Shown here: positions 1 to 7,851 of the stretch, piece by piece | Position numbering within the stretch: position 1 is the stretch's first letter | Layout: each line of letters starts with the position of its first letter | Program-made: the position numbers and the translations under genes | Assembly: GCF_000177195.2 (NCBI RefSeq) | Contig: NC_015953.1 | Location: 3,844,001-3,908,000, forward strand | Direction: 5' to 3' | Origin: Streptomyces sp. SirexAA-E | Lineage (GTDB): Bacteria > Actinomycetota > Actinomycetes > Streptomycetales > Streptomycetaceae | DNA length: 64,000 nucleotides | Notes under the pieces: model-generated | Database searches by the model: none | What the model saw: the letters and a program-made list of their open reading frames with translations, nothing else | Told to the model about the DNA's origin: nothing

Positions 1-121
1 GGCAGTGGCTGATGGCCGGGCGGTAGGGGGCCGGGGCCTGGGGGCGGGGAGTGCCGGTGGGCCCGGGGCGGGCCAGTAGAGTTCGGCTGCGTCGTCCACC
101 GAAACACCGAGGTACCCGGCC
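1..121. other. Left-edge sequence upstream of cobL
   Basis: Short GC-rich stretch at the window edge. On the minus strand a short open frame reads a coding-like peptide (VDDAAELYWPAPGPPALPAP) that runs off the left edge, so it may be the start of a divergent gene. It is too short to decide. No clear promoter or riboswitch was seen before cobL. Confidence 0.25.
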
Positions 122-1396
122 GTGTCCCCCGCATCGTCCCTGTCCGCCGTCCCGCAGCCCGAGGCCGCCGTGAGCGTCGTCGGGATCGGGGCCGACGGAT
201 GGGCGGGGCTGACGGAGCCCGCCCGGTCCGCGCTTCTGGACGCCGGGGTGCTGATCGGCGGGGAGCGCCAGTTGCGGCTGCTGCCGCCGGAGTGCGCGGG
301 GCGGCGCGTGGCCTGGCCGTCGCCGCTGCGGCCCGCCGTCCGGGGCCTGCTCGCCGCCCACGCCGGAAACCGGATCGCCGTGCTGGCCAGCGGTGACCCG
401 ATGTTCTACGGGATCGGCCGAGCCCTCACCGAGGAGCTCGGCGCCGGGGCGCTGCACGTGGTGCCGCATCCGTCCTCGGTGTCGTACGCCTGCGCCCGGC
501 TCGGCTGGCCGCTGGAGGACACCGGGACAGTGACCCTGGTCGGCCGCCCCACGGCCCGGCTGGCCGCCGCCCTGCACGACGGGCGCCGACTACTGGTGCT
601 GAGCGCGGACGCGGCCACCCCCGCCGCCGTGGCCGCCCTGCTGCGGGACCGCGGCTTCGGGCCCAGCCGGATGCGGGTGCTCGAACAGCTCGGCGGTGCG
701 GACGAGGACTGTCTCGACGGCACCGCCGACACCTGGGACCGCCCGCCCGGCGACCCGCTCAACGTCATCGCGGTGGACTGCGTGAGCGCCCCGGACACGC
801 TGCGCGTCGGTGCCGTACCCGGTCTGCCCGACGCGGCGTACGAGCACGACGGGCAGCTCACCAAGCGGCATGTACGGGCCGCCACGCTCGGTGTGCTCGC
901 GCCCGCCCCGGGGGAGCTGCTGTGGGACATCGGCGGCGGGTCCGGCTCGATCGCCGTCGAGTGGCTGCGGACCCATCCGTCGTGCCGTGCGATCACCGTG
1001 GAACGCGACCCGGAGCGCGCGGGGCGCATCACCCGCAACGCGGACCGGCTGGGGGTGCCCTCCCTGCGGGTCGTCACCGGCCGGGCACCGGACGCGCTGG
1101 CCGGACTGCCCCGACCGGACGCCGTGTTCATCGGCGGCGGCCTCACCGCCCCCGGTCTGCTGGATGCCTGCTGGGACACGCTGCCCGCCGGAGGCCGACT
1201 GGTCGCCAACACGGTCACCCTGGAGTCCGAGGCGCTGCTGGCCGACCGCTACCGGCGGCTCGGCGGCGACCTGGTGCGGCTCGCGGTGGCCCACGCCGTG
1301 CCCGTCGGCGGATTCACGGGGTGGCGCCAGGCCATGCCCGTCACCCAGTGGTCCGTGCGCAAGCCCTTCCCGACGATCCACCCAGGAGACAACTGA
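122..1396 (+). CDS. cobL: Precorrin-6Y C5,15-methyltransferase (decarboxylating), CbiE-CbiT fusion
   Basis: This enzyme methylates precorrin-6Y at C5 and C15 with SAM and removes the C12 acetate carboxyl, giving precorrin-8x. The N-terminal half is a CbiE-type tetrapyrrole methylase domain with the family segment LASGDPMFYGIG at about residues 88-99. The C-terminal half is a CbiT domain with the Rossmann SAM motif LWDIGGGSGSIAVEW at about 267-281. The length of 424 residues fits the fused CobL family. The start is GTG. The stop overlaps the ATG of cobM (ATGA), so the two are probably translationally coupled. Confidence 0.93.
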   Translation: MSPASSLSAVPQPEAAVSVVGIGADGWAGLTEPARSALLDAGVLIGGERQLRLLPPECAGRRVAWPSPLRPAVRGLLAAHAGNRIAVLASGDPMFYGIGRALTEELGAGALHVVPHPSSVSYACARLGWPLEDTGTVTLVGRPTARLAAALHDGRRLLVLSADAATPAAVAALLRDRGFGPSRMRVLEQLGGADEDCLDGTADTWDRPPGDPLNVIAVDCVSAPDTLRVGAVPGLPDAAYEHDGQLTKRHVRAATLGVLAPAPGELLWDIGGGSGSIAVEWLRTHPSCRAITVERDPERAGRITRNADRLGVPSLRVVTGRAPDALAGLPRPDAVFIGGGLTAPGLLDACWDTLPAGGRLVANTVTLESEALLADRYRRLGGDLVRLAVAHAVPVGGFTGWRQAMPVTQWSVRKPFPTIHPGDN

Positions 1397-2145
1397 TGAC
1401 CGTGTACTTCATCGGCGCGGGCCCCGGCGCCGCCGACCTGATCACGGTGCGCGGCGCCCGGGTCCTCGCGGCCAGCCCGGTCTGCCTGTACGCCGGCAGT
1501 CTGGTGCCGACGGAACTGCTCGCCGAGTGCCCGCCGGATGCCCGGCTGGTCGACACGGCGCAGCTGGACATCGAGCGGATCACGGCCGAGCTGGTCGCCG
1601 CGCACCGGGCCGGCCAGGACGTGGCCCGGCTGCACTCCGGGGACCCCTCGGTGTTCAGCGCGGTCAACGAGCAGATGCGCCGGCTCGACGAGGCGGGCGT
1701 GCCGTACGAGGTGGTGCCCGGGGTGCCCGCGTTCGCCGCGGCCGCCGCCTCGCTGAAGCGGGAACTGACGGTCCCGACGGTGGGCCAGACCGTGATCCTC
1801 ACGCGGATCGCCCAGCAGGCCACCGCGATGCCCGAGGGCGAGGACCTGGCGACGCTGGGCCGCAGCGGCGCGCTGATCGTGCTGCACCTGGCGGCGCGGT
1901 ACGTGGACCGGGTGGTCGCCGAACTGCTGCCGCACTACGGGGCCGAGTGCCCCGCCGCCGTGGTGGCCATGGCGTCACGGCCGGACGAGATCGTCCTGCG
2001 CGGCACGCTGGACTCGATCGCGGAGCAGGTGAAGGAGGCCGGGGTGATCCGGACGGCGGTGATCATGGTGGGCCGGACGCTGGGCGCGGAGCAGTTCCAC
2101 GACAGCCACCTCTACTCCCCGGCCCGCGACCGCCACACCTGCTGA
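1396..2145 (+). CDS. cobM: Precorrin-4 C11-methyltransferase
   Basis: A SAM-dependent corrin-ring methylase acting at C11, giving precorrin-5. The protein has 249 residues, typical for the family. It begins MTVYFIGAGPGAADLITVRG, the glycine-rich first strand-loop of tetrapyrrole methylases, and carries HSGDPSVFSA, the second conserved substrate/SAM loop. The ATG start overlaps the cobL stop codon. It faces cbiD tail-to-tail with about 20 bases between the stops. The ring-methylating steps of this pathway are cytosolic. Confidence 0.95.
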   Translation: MTVYFIGAGPGAADLITVRGARVLAASPVCLYAGSLVPTELLAECPPDARLVDTAQLDIERITAELVAAHRAGQDVARLHSGDPSVFSAVNEQMRRLDEAGVPYEVVPGVPAFAAAAASLKRELTVPTVGQTVILTRIAQQATAMPEGEDLATLGRSGALIVLHLAARYVDRVVAELLPHYGAECPAAVVAMASRPDEIVLRGTLDSIAEQVKEAGVIRTAVIMVGRTLGAEQFHDSHLYSPARDRHTC

Positions 2146-2165
2146 GCCGGCGGCGCCGTACGGGA

Positions 2166-3287
2166 TCAGCGCACGGCGCTGCGGCCCACCACGGTCCCCG
2201 CCCGGTCGACGCAGATCACGTCCACCGCCACCGGCGCCCCCCGCAGCACCGACAACGCCTGGTCCCGGGCCGCCACCGCGACCAGGTCGCCCAGCGGCAC
2301 CCCGGCCGCCGCACACATCTGGAGGGCGGCCAGGCCCGTGTTGGCCACCTCGATCTCCGCGGCCAGCTCCTCGCTCGCCCCGCCCTGCCGCGCCAGCCGC
2401 GCCAGGAACGGCTTGTCGACCTGGGAGCGTCCCGAGTGCAGGTCCAGATGGCCCGCGGCGAGCTTGGACAGCTTGGCGAACCCGCCGCAGACCGTCAGCC
2501 GCTCCACCGGGTGGCGGCGTACGTACTTCAGTACGGCGCCCGCGAAGTCGCCCATGTCCAGCAGGGCGATCTCCGGCAGCCCGTACTCGGCGACCACCGT
2601 CTTCTCCGAGGTCGAGCCCGTGCACCCGGCCACATGGCGGTGTCCTGCGGCCAGGGCGACGTCCACGCCCCGGCGGATCGAGTCGATCCACGCCGAGCAG
2701 GAGTAGGGCACCACGACCCCCGTCGTGCCCAGGATCGACAGTCCGCCCAGGATGCCCAGGCGAATGTTCCACGTGAAACGTGCGATCTCCTCGCCGTCGT
2801 CCACCGAGACCGTGATCTCCACATCGCCGGTGCCGCCGTGCTCGGCCGCCACCCGGGCCACGTGGTCCCGCATCATCTGGCGGGGGACCGGATTGATCGC
2901 GGGTTCCCCCACGTCGAGCGGCAGCCCGGGCAGGGTCACCGTCCCCACGCCGGGGCCGGCCCGGAACACCACCCCCGACCCCGGTGGCAGCAGCCGCACG
3001 GTGGAGCGCACCAGTGCCCCGTGCGTCACATCGGGGTCGTCCCCCGCGTCCTTGACCACCCCGGCCGTGGCCCGGCCGCCGGCGAGCTCCTCCACCGCGA
3101 GGGCGAAGGCCGGGGTCTGGCCCCGGGGCAGCGTGATGGTCACCGGATCGGGGAACTCGCCGGTCAGCAGCGCGGTGTACGCGGCCGTGGTGGCGGCGGT
3201 GGCGCAGGCACCGGTCGTCCATCCCGGCCGCAGACCGGTGTGCTTGAGTTGGGCGCTGCGCCCGCCCTGCGCTTGCTCACTGCTCAT
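2166..3287 (-). CDS. cbiD: Cobalt-precorrin-5B C1-methyltransferase (CbiD)
   Basis: CbiD is the C1-methylating enzyme known from the anaerobic (early cobalt) pathway. The protein has 373 residues. The N-terminal signature LRPGWTTGACATAATTAAY and the later segment GTTGVVVPYSCSAWIDSI are typical of CbiD. Its ATG start is 14 bases from the divergent cobK start at 3302, so the two share a very compact promoter region or are read through from elsewhere. CobF, the aerobic C1 methylase, is not in this window; see the finding on mixed pathway genes. Confidence 0.93.
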   Translation of the reverse strand: MSSEQAQGGRSAQLKHTGLRPGWTTGACATAATTAAYTALLTGEFPDPVTITLPRGQTPAFALAVEELAGGRATAGVVKDAGDDPDVTHGALVRSTVRLLPPGSGVVFRAGPGVGTVTLPGLPLDVGEPAINPVPRQMMRDHVARVAAEHGGTGDVEITVSVDDGEEIARFTWNIRLGILGGLSILGTTGVVVPYSCSAWIDSIRRGVDVALAAGHRHVAGCTGSTSEKTVVAEYGLPEIALLDMGDFAGAVLKYVRRHPVERLTVCGGFAKLSKLAAGHLDLHSGRSQVDKPFLARLARQGGASEELAAEIEVANTGLAALQMCAAAGVPLGDLVAVAARDQALSVLRGAPVAVDVICVDRAGTVVGRSAVR

Positions 3288-3301
3288 GGAGGGACCGTTC
3301 G

Positions 3302-4057
3302 ATGACTCTGCACGTACTCGTTCTCGGCGGTACGACCGAGGCCCGCCGTCTCGCGGAGTTCCTGGTTACCACGGACGCCCTGCCCGGGGTCCGGGTGACC
3401 AGCTCGCTCGCCGGACGGGTCGCCCGGCCGAAGCTCCCTCCGGGCGAGGTGCGCGTCGGCGGATTCGGGGGAGCCGACGGCATGGCGGAGTGGATCCGCG
3501 CCCACGGGGTGAGTGCGGTCATCGACGCCACCCATCCTTTCGCCCGGACGATCAGTTTCAGCGCGGCCACGGCGGCCACCGCGGCCCATGTTCCCCTGCT
3601 GGCGCTGCGCCGCCCCGGCTGGGTGCCCTCGGAGGGCGACCGGTGGCACACGGCGGGCTCCTTGGAGGAGGCGGCGCAGGTCCTCCCCGGGCTGGGCCGA
3701 CGGGTCTTCCTGACGACGGGCCGGATGGGGCTCGCCGCGTTCGCCGGGCTCGACCCGCTGTGGTTCCTGGTGCGCTCGGTGGACGCCCCCGAAGCGCCGT
3801 TCCCGCTTCACATGGAGGTCCTGCTGGACCGGGGACCGTTCACGCTGGAGGGGGAACGGGAGCTGATCCGCCGTCATCGCGTCGACGTCCTCGTCACGAA
3901 GGACAGCGGCGGCGAGGCGACCGCGCCCAAGCTCACCGCGGCCCGTGAGGCGGGCATCCCCGTGGTCGTGGTCCGGCGGCCACCGGTCCCGGAGGGGGTG
4001 CCGGTGGCGGCGGCCCCCGAGGGGGCCGTCGCCTGGCTGAGGGGCCTGCCGGCCTGA
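3302..4057 (+). CDS. cobK: Precorrin-6A reductase
   Basis: An NADPH-dependent reductase converting precorrin-6A to precorrin-6B (CobK/CbiJ family), 251 residues. The N-terminus reads LHVLVLGGTTEARRLAEFL, the family's nucleotide-binding start. VIDATHPFARTIS and the later LVTKDSGGEAT are also family signatures. The ATG at 3302 follows a purine-rich GGAGGGACC segment. The gene lies between divergent cbiD and convergent cobIJ; its stop ends one base before the cobIJ stop codon. Confidence 0.93.
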   Translation: MTLHVLVLGGTTEARRLAEFLVTTDALPGVRVTSSLAGRVARPKLPPGEVRVGGFGGADGMAEWIRAHGVSAVIDATHPFARTISFSAATAATAAHVPLLALRRPGWVPSEGDRWHTAGSLEEAAQVLPGLGRRVFLTTGRMGLAAFAGLDPLWFLVRSVDAPEAPFPLHMEVLLDRGPFTLEGERELIRRHRVDVLVTKDSGGEATAPKLTAAREAGIPVVVVRRPPVPEGVPVAAAPEGAVAWLRGLPA

Positions 4058-4058
4058 C

Positions 4059-5582
4059 TCAGTCCTCCGGGTAGCGGCGCGGTGTCCAGACGATCTGCTC
4101 GCCGCCACCCCGCCGTACCCACCGGGTCTGCGAGGACCCCACGACGAGCACGGTCCGCATGTCCACCTCCGCCGGGTCCAGATCGGCGAGCCGCACCGTG
4201 CGGACGCTCTCCGCGGGCCCGCCGACGTCGCGGCCGAGGACCACCGGCGTGTCCGGCGAGCGGTGCTCCAGCAGCAGGTCGCGGGCCTTGCCGACCTGCC
4301 AGGTCCGGCTGCGGGAGCCCGGGTTGTACAGGGCGATCACCAGGTCCGCCGAGGCCGCCGCGCGCAGCCGTTCGGCGATGACCTCCCAGGGCTTGAGGCG
4401 GTCGGAGAGCGAGAGGGTGGCGTAGTCGTGGCCCAGCGGGGCGCCCGCCCGGGCGGCGGCCGCGTTCGCCGCGGTCACCCCGGGCAGCACCCGTACCGGT
4501 ACGTCGGTGTAGGCGTCCTGCGAGGCCACCTCCAGGACGGCGGTGGCCATGGCGAAGACCCCGGGGTCGCCTCCGGACACCACGGCCACCCGGCGTCCCC
4601 GGCGCGCCAGGTCGAGGGCGAACTCGGCGCGCTCGGACTCGACCTTGTTGTCCGAGCCGTGGCGCTGCTGCCCCGGCCGGACCGGGACCCGGTCCAGGTA
4701 GGTGGTGTAGCCGACCAGGTCGTCGGCGGCGGCCAGCGCCCCGCGCGTCTCGGGGGTCAGCCAGAGCGGCCCGGCCGGGCCGGTGCCGACCACGACGACC
4801 TCGCCGGGAGCCTCCGCCCGGGCGGGACGGGGGGCGTCGATCCGGCTCGGCAGCACCGCCACCGCGAAGTACGGCACCGAGTCCGGGTCGGTCTCCGCGA
4901 GGTCGCCGGTACGTTCCCCGGCCATCGTGGCGCGTTCGACGTACCGCGCCTCGGGCAGCCGCCCCGACGCCTCGAACGCCCGGCGCACGGCCGGGAAGGT
5001 GCGGCCCAGCTTCATCACCACCGCGGAGTCCGTGGCGGCGAGCCGGGCCGTCAGCTCCTCCTCGGCCAGGGTGCCGGGCAGGATCGTCAGCACCTCCTCG
5101 CCCTCGACGAGCGGGGTGCCGAGCCGGGCTGCGGCGGCGCTGACCGAGGTCACGCCGGGGATCACCTCGGTGGCGTACCGGTCCGCGAGCCGCTTGTGCA
5201 TGTGCTGGTAGGAGCCGTAGAAGAGCGGGTCGCCCTCGGCGAGCACGGCGACGGTGCGCCCCGCGTCGAGGTGGACCGCGAGACGGGCCGCGGCCTCGGC
5301 GTAGAACTCGTCCAGCGCGCCCCGGTAGCCGCCCGGATGGTCCGTGGTCTCGGTCGTGACCGGGTAGACCAGCGCTTCCTCGATGTGGTCGGGGCGGATG
5401 TGCCGCGCCGCGATGGACCGGGCGATGGAGCGTCCGTGGCGGGCGGAGTGGTAGGCGACGACGTCGGCCTCGGCGATGACCTGTACGGCCCGTACCGTCA
5501 TCAGGGCCGGGTCGCCCGGACCGAGCCCGACCCCGTAGAGCCGCCCGGCGGTCCCGGACGTCTGCTGCTCGCTCACGCTCAC
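4059..5582 (-). CDS. cobIJ: Precorrin-2 C20-methyltransferase / precorrin-3B C17-methyltransferase fusion (CobI-CobJ)
   Basis: Two SAM-dependent methylases in one polypeptide of 507 residues. The N-terminal CobI domain starts LYGVGLGPGDPALMTVRAV and carries LAEGDPLFYGSY. A second methylase begins around residue 255 (VVVGTGPAGPLWLTPE) with VVSGGDPGVFAMA, the CobJ part. The chosen start is the GTG at 5582, which overlaps the cobH stop (GTGA) and places the glycine-rich loop at the expected distance. An open frame extends further upstream but overlaps cobH and does not resemble the family. The fusion joins C20 methylation to the ring-contraction step. Confidence 0.92.
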   Translation of the reverse strand: MSVSEQQTSGTAGRLYGVGLGPGDPALMTVRAVQVIAEADVVAYHSARHGRSIARSIAARHIRPDHIEEALVYPVTTETTDHPGGYRGALDEFYAEAAARLAVHLDAGRTVAVLAEGDPLFYGSYQHMHKRLADRYATEVIPGVTSVSAAAARLGTPLVEGEEVLTILPGTLAEEELTARLAATDSAVVMKLGRTFPAVRRAFEASGRLPEARYVERATMAGERTGDLAETDPDSVPYFAVAVLPSRIDAPRPARAEAPGEVVVVGTGPAGPLWLTPETRGALAAADDLVGYTTYLDRVPVRPGQQRHGSDNKVESERAEFALDLARRGRRVAVVSGGDPGVFAMATAVLEVASQDAYTDVPVRVLPGVTAANAAAARAGAPLGHDYATLSLSDRLKPWEVIAERLRAAASADLVIALYNPGSRSRTWQVGKARDLLLEHRSPDTPVVLGRDVGGPAESVRTVRLADLDPAEVDMRTVLVVGSSQTRWVRRGGGEQIVWTPRRYPED

Positions 5583-6205
5583 TCCTCCTCGCTGGCGATC
5601 GCGTTGAGGGCCGCCGCGGCGATGGCGCTGCCGCCCCGTCGGCCCCGCACGATGAGGTGTTCCAGCCCCGAGGGGTGGGCGGCCAGGGCGTCCTTGGACT
5701 CGGCGGCCCCGACGAAGCCGACCGGCACACCGATGACGGCGGCGGGGCGGGGAGCGCCCTCCTCGATCATCTCCAGCAGCCGGAAGAGCGCGGTGGGCGC
5801 GTTGCCGACGGCGACGACGGCCCCCTCCATGCGGTCGCGCCACAGCTCCAGCGCGGCGGCGCTGCGGGTGGTGCCGAGCTTCGCGGCCAGTTCCGGCACG
5901 GCGGGGTCGGACAGCGTGCACACCACGTCGTTGTCCGCCGGCAGCCGCTTGCGGGTGACACCGCTGGCGACCATGGCCACGTCGCACAGGATGGGCGCAC
6001 CGGCCCGCAGCGCCGCGCGGGCGTCGGCCACGGCCCGGGGCGAGAAGGCGAGATCGCGTACGAGGTCGACCATGCCGCAGGCGTGGATCATGCGGACGGC
6101 GACCTGGCTCACGTCGGCGGGCAGCCCGGCCAGATCCGCCTCCGCGCGGATGGTGGCGAAGGACTGGCGGTAGATCGCCGGTCCGTCCTTCTCGTACTGG
6201 TGCAC
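5579..6205 (-). CDS. cobH: Precorrin-8X methylmutase
   Basis: CobH moves the methyl group from C11 to C12, converting precorrin-8x to hydrogenobyrinate. The product has 208 residues, the usual family length, when started at the GTG at 6205 (VHQYEKDGPAIYRQSFATIR). Key segments are RMIHACGMVDL, containing the conserved catalytic histidine region, and CDVAMVASGVTRKRL. The stop overlaps the cobIJ GTG by four bases. The frame stays open further upstream, but that extension is not family-like. The upstream gene cobG ends 65 bases away on the same strand. Confidence 0.93.
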   Translation of the reverse strand: MHQYEKDGPAIYRQSFATIRAEADLAGLPADVSQVAVRMIHACGMVDLVRDLAFSPRAVADARAALRAGAPILCDVAMVASGVTRKRLPADNDVVCTLSDPAVPELAAKLGTTRSAAALELWRDRMEGAVVAVGNAPTALFRLLEMIEEGAPRPAAVIGVPVGFVGAAESKDALAAHPSGLEHLIVRGRRGGSAIAAAALNAIASEEE

Positions 6206-6270
6206 AGTGCTGTCGCTTTCTTCATGGGGTGGTGCGGATGCTGGTCGCTGGGCGGTGAGTTGACTGCTGG

Positions 6271-7578
6271 TCAGGGGATACGCGGGCCACGGGCCGACGC
6301 CACGGCGGCGGCGAGCGCGCCCGGGTCGTCCCCGACGGTCACCGGGGTGGACGACCGGTCCCCGCGTACATGGGTGATCCGGTGCCCGTCGGGGGTGGCG
6401 ACCACGTCGATCCACTCCCCGTGCGGGCGGCCGCACCGGCGTTCGCACCCGGACCAGTACACGGGAAGCCGGCCCGGCGGCCCGACGGCGGCCGCGGCCT
6501 GGGCCCGCACGTCCGCCAGCGACTTGGCGCAGCCGGGGCGGCCGACGCAGGCGCCGACACCGGCCCATCCGGAGTCCGGGCCGGTGATCAGGCCGGCCGA
6601 CGCGAGATCACCGAGGAGAGCGCCGGCCCGGCCGGACGCGACCCCGGTGACGACGGCGCCGCGCCACGGGGTGAGGCGGAGCCCGTCCGCGCAGGACAGC
6701 AGCCGCCACTGCGCGGCGCCGAGCCGCCCGAGCGGTACGCCGACGGCGAGCGCGGAAGCGCCCACCTGCCCGGGGGCGGGCCCGCGGGCCGCGACCGGGC
6801 GCGGATGACGGGCCGTCACGGCATCGGTCCCACTCTCCCGCAGCCGTCGCAGGACCTCACCGGGGAGCGCGGCGGCGACCTCGGCGGGCAGGTCCTTCAA
6901 CCGCCAGGCGCCGGTGTCCCGGGCCGCGTCCAGGAACGTTCCGGCGGCGAGCAGGGCGGCACGGGGACCGTCGGCGGCCGGGACGGTGAGGACGGTGTCC
7001 GTCGCCCCGACGCGGAGCATCGCGCCGCCGTCGTCCCGGGCGATCAGGGTGAGGTCGGCGCCGAGGGCGTCCACGTCCCCGCGACCGTCGTCCAGCGCGA
7101 ACAGGAACCGGCCGGAGAGCGCGGTGGCCCGGTCGCTCCCGCAGATCAGGTGGTCCAGTCCGGTCAGCCACGGGCCGACGTCGGCGGCTCCGTGCCCGTC
7201 CAGCCCGGAGAGGGGCGACGCGACGACGTTGCGCACCCGCTCATGGCGCTCGGAGGGCAGCAGCCCCGCGCCGCCCAGCAGGGCGGCCAGGTCCGGCGCG
7301 TCCTCCTCGGCGAGGCCGCGCAGCTGGACGTTCCCCCGGGAGGTGAGATGCAACTCACCGTCACCGAACCGCTCGGCGGCCCGCCCCAGCGCCTCGGCGC
7401 CCTCGGCCGTCAGCACCCCGCCGGGTATGCGGATCCGCGCCAGCGCACCGTCGTCCGCCCGGTGCAGGCGCAGGGTTCCGGGGCAGGCGTCGCCGCCGCT
7501 CCGGGCACACGCAGCGCCCGGTGACCGGGGCGGCAGGGGGGTTGCGGACATGGCGGCGAGCATACCGACCGTGACCAC
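6271..7578 (-). CDS. cobG: Precorrin-3B synthase (CobG), nitrite/sulfite-reductase-like monooxygenase
   Basis: CobG is the oxygen-dependent enzyme that hydroxylates precorrin-3A before ring contraction. The protein shows the nitrite/sulfite reductase fold: a ferredoxin-like half domain with SRGNVQLRGL near residues 78-87, and four cysteines for an Fe4S4 cluster and sirohaem-like site in CVGRPGCAKS and YWSGCERRCGRPHGEW near 345-385. The length is 435 residues from the first start at 7578. In-frame ATGs at 7563 and 7551 (MSATPLPPRS) are equally plausible starts. It is divergent from the riboswitch-controlled cobN. Confidence 0.88.
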   Translation of the reverse strand: MVTVGMLAAMSATPLPPRSPGAACARSGGDACPGTLRLHRADDGALARIRIPGGVLTAEGAEALGRAAERFGDGELHLTSRGNVQLRGLAEEDAPDLAALLGGAGLLPSERHERVRNVVASPLSGLDGHGAADVGPWLTGLDHLICGSDRATALSGRFLFALDDGRGDVDALGADLTLIARDDGGAMLRVGATDTVLTVPAADGPRAALLAAGTFLDAARDTGAWRLKDLPAEVAAALPGEVLRRLRESGTDAVTARHPRPVAARGPAPGQVGASALAVGVPLGRLGAAQWRLLSCADGLRLTPWRGAVVTGVASGRAGALLGDLASAGLITGPDSGWAGVGACVGRPGCAKSLADVRAQAAAAVGPPGRLPVYWSGCERRCGRPHGEWIDVVATPDGHRITHVRGDRSSTPVTVGDDPGALAAAVASARGPRIP

Positions 7579-7664
7579 GGCGCACCCCGGGCGTCACTGT
7601 GACCTACCGGACACCTGCCCTCGCGCCTTCCGGAGCCGGGACCGTCTGGTCAGGACCCCCCACC

Positions 7665-7815
7665 CGCCGCCTACTATGCCTACCGGCGGTCCGTTCGGCC
7701 CGTCATCGCCAGACGGCGACATGGGAGGAAGCCCGGTGAGATTCCGGCGCGGTCCCGCCACTGTGAGCCCGGCCCCGGCCGGGTGAGTCAGAGACTCCTG
7801 CCGTCCGACACCGCC
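7665..7815 (+). promoter_or_regulatory. Cobalamin (B12) riboswitch upstream of cobN
   Basis: The B12-box core lies at 7729-7766: AAGCCCGGTGAGATTCCGGC followed by GCGGTCCCGCCACTGTGA, an almost perfect match to the conserved element. The paired GAGTCAGAGACTC segment follows. A ribosome binding site (GAGGAAGG) sits some 35 bases after the element, before the cobN ATG at 7852. Adenosylcobalamin binding should reduce cobN expression. The outer boundaries are estimated. Confidence 0.9.
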
Positions 7816-7851
7816 CGGGGCGTGGACACCCCGAGGAAGGGCTGACGCCGC

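Noticed and set aside
4263..6173. Long plus-strand open frame across cobIJ and cobH
   Set aside because: Antisense to two well-supported enzymes. The translation is Gly/Arg/Pro-rich without family features.
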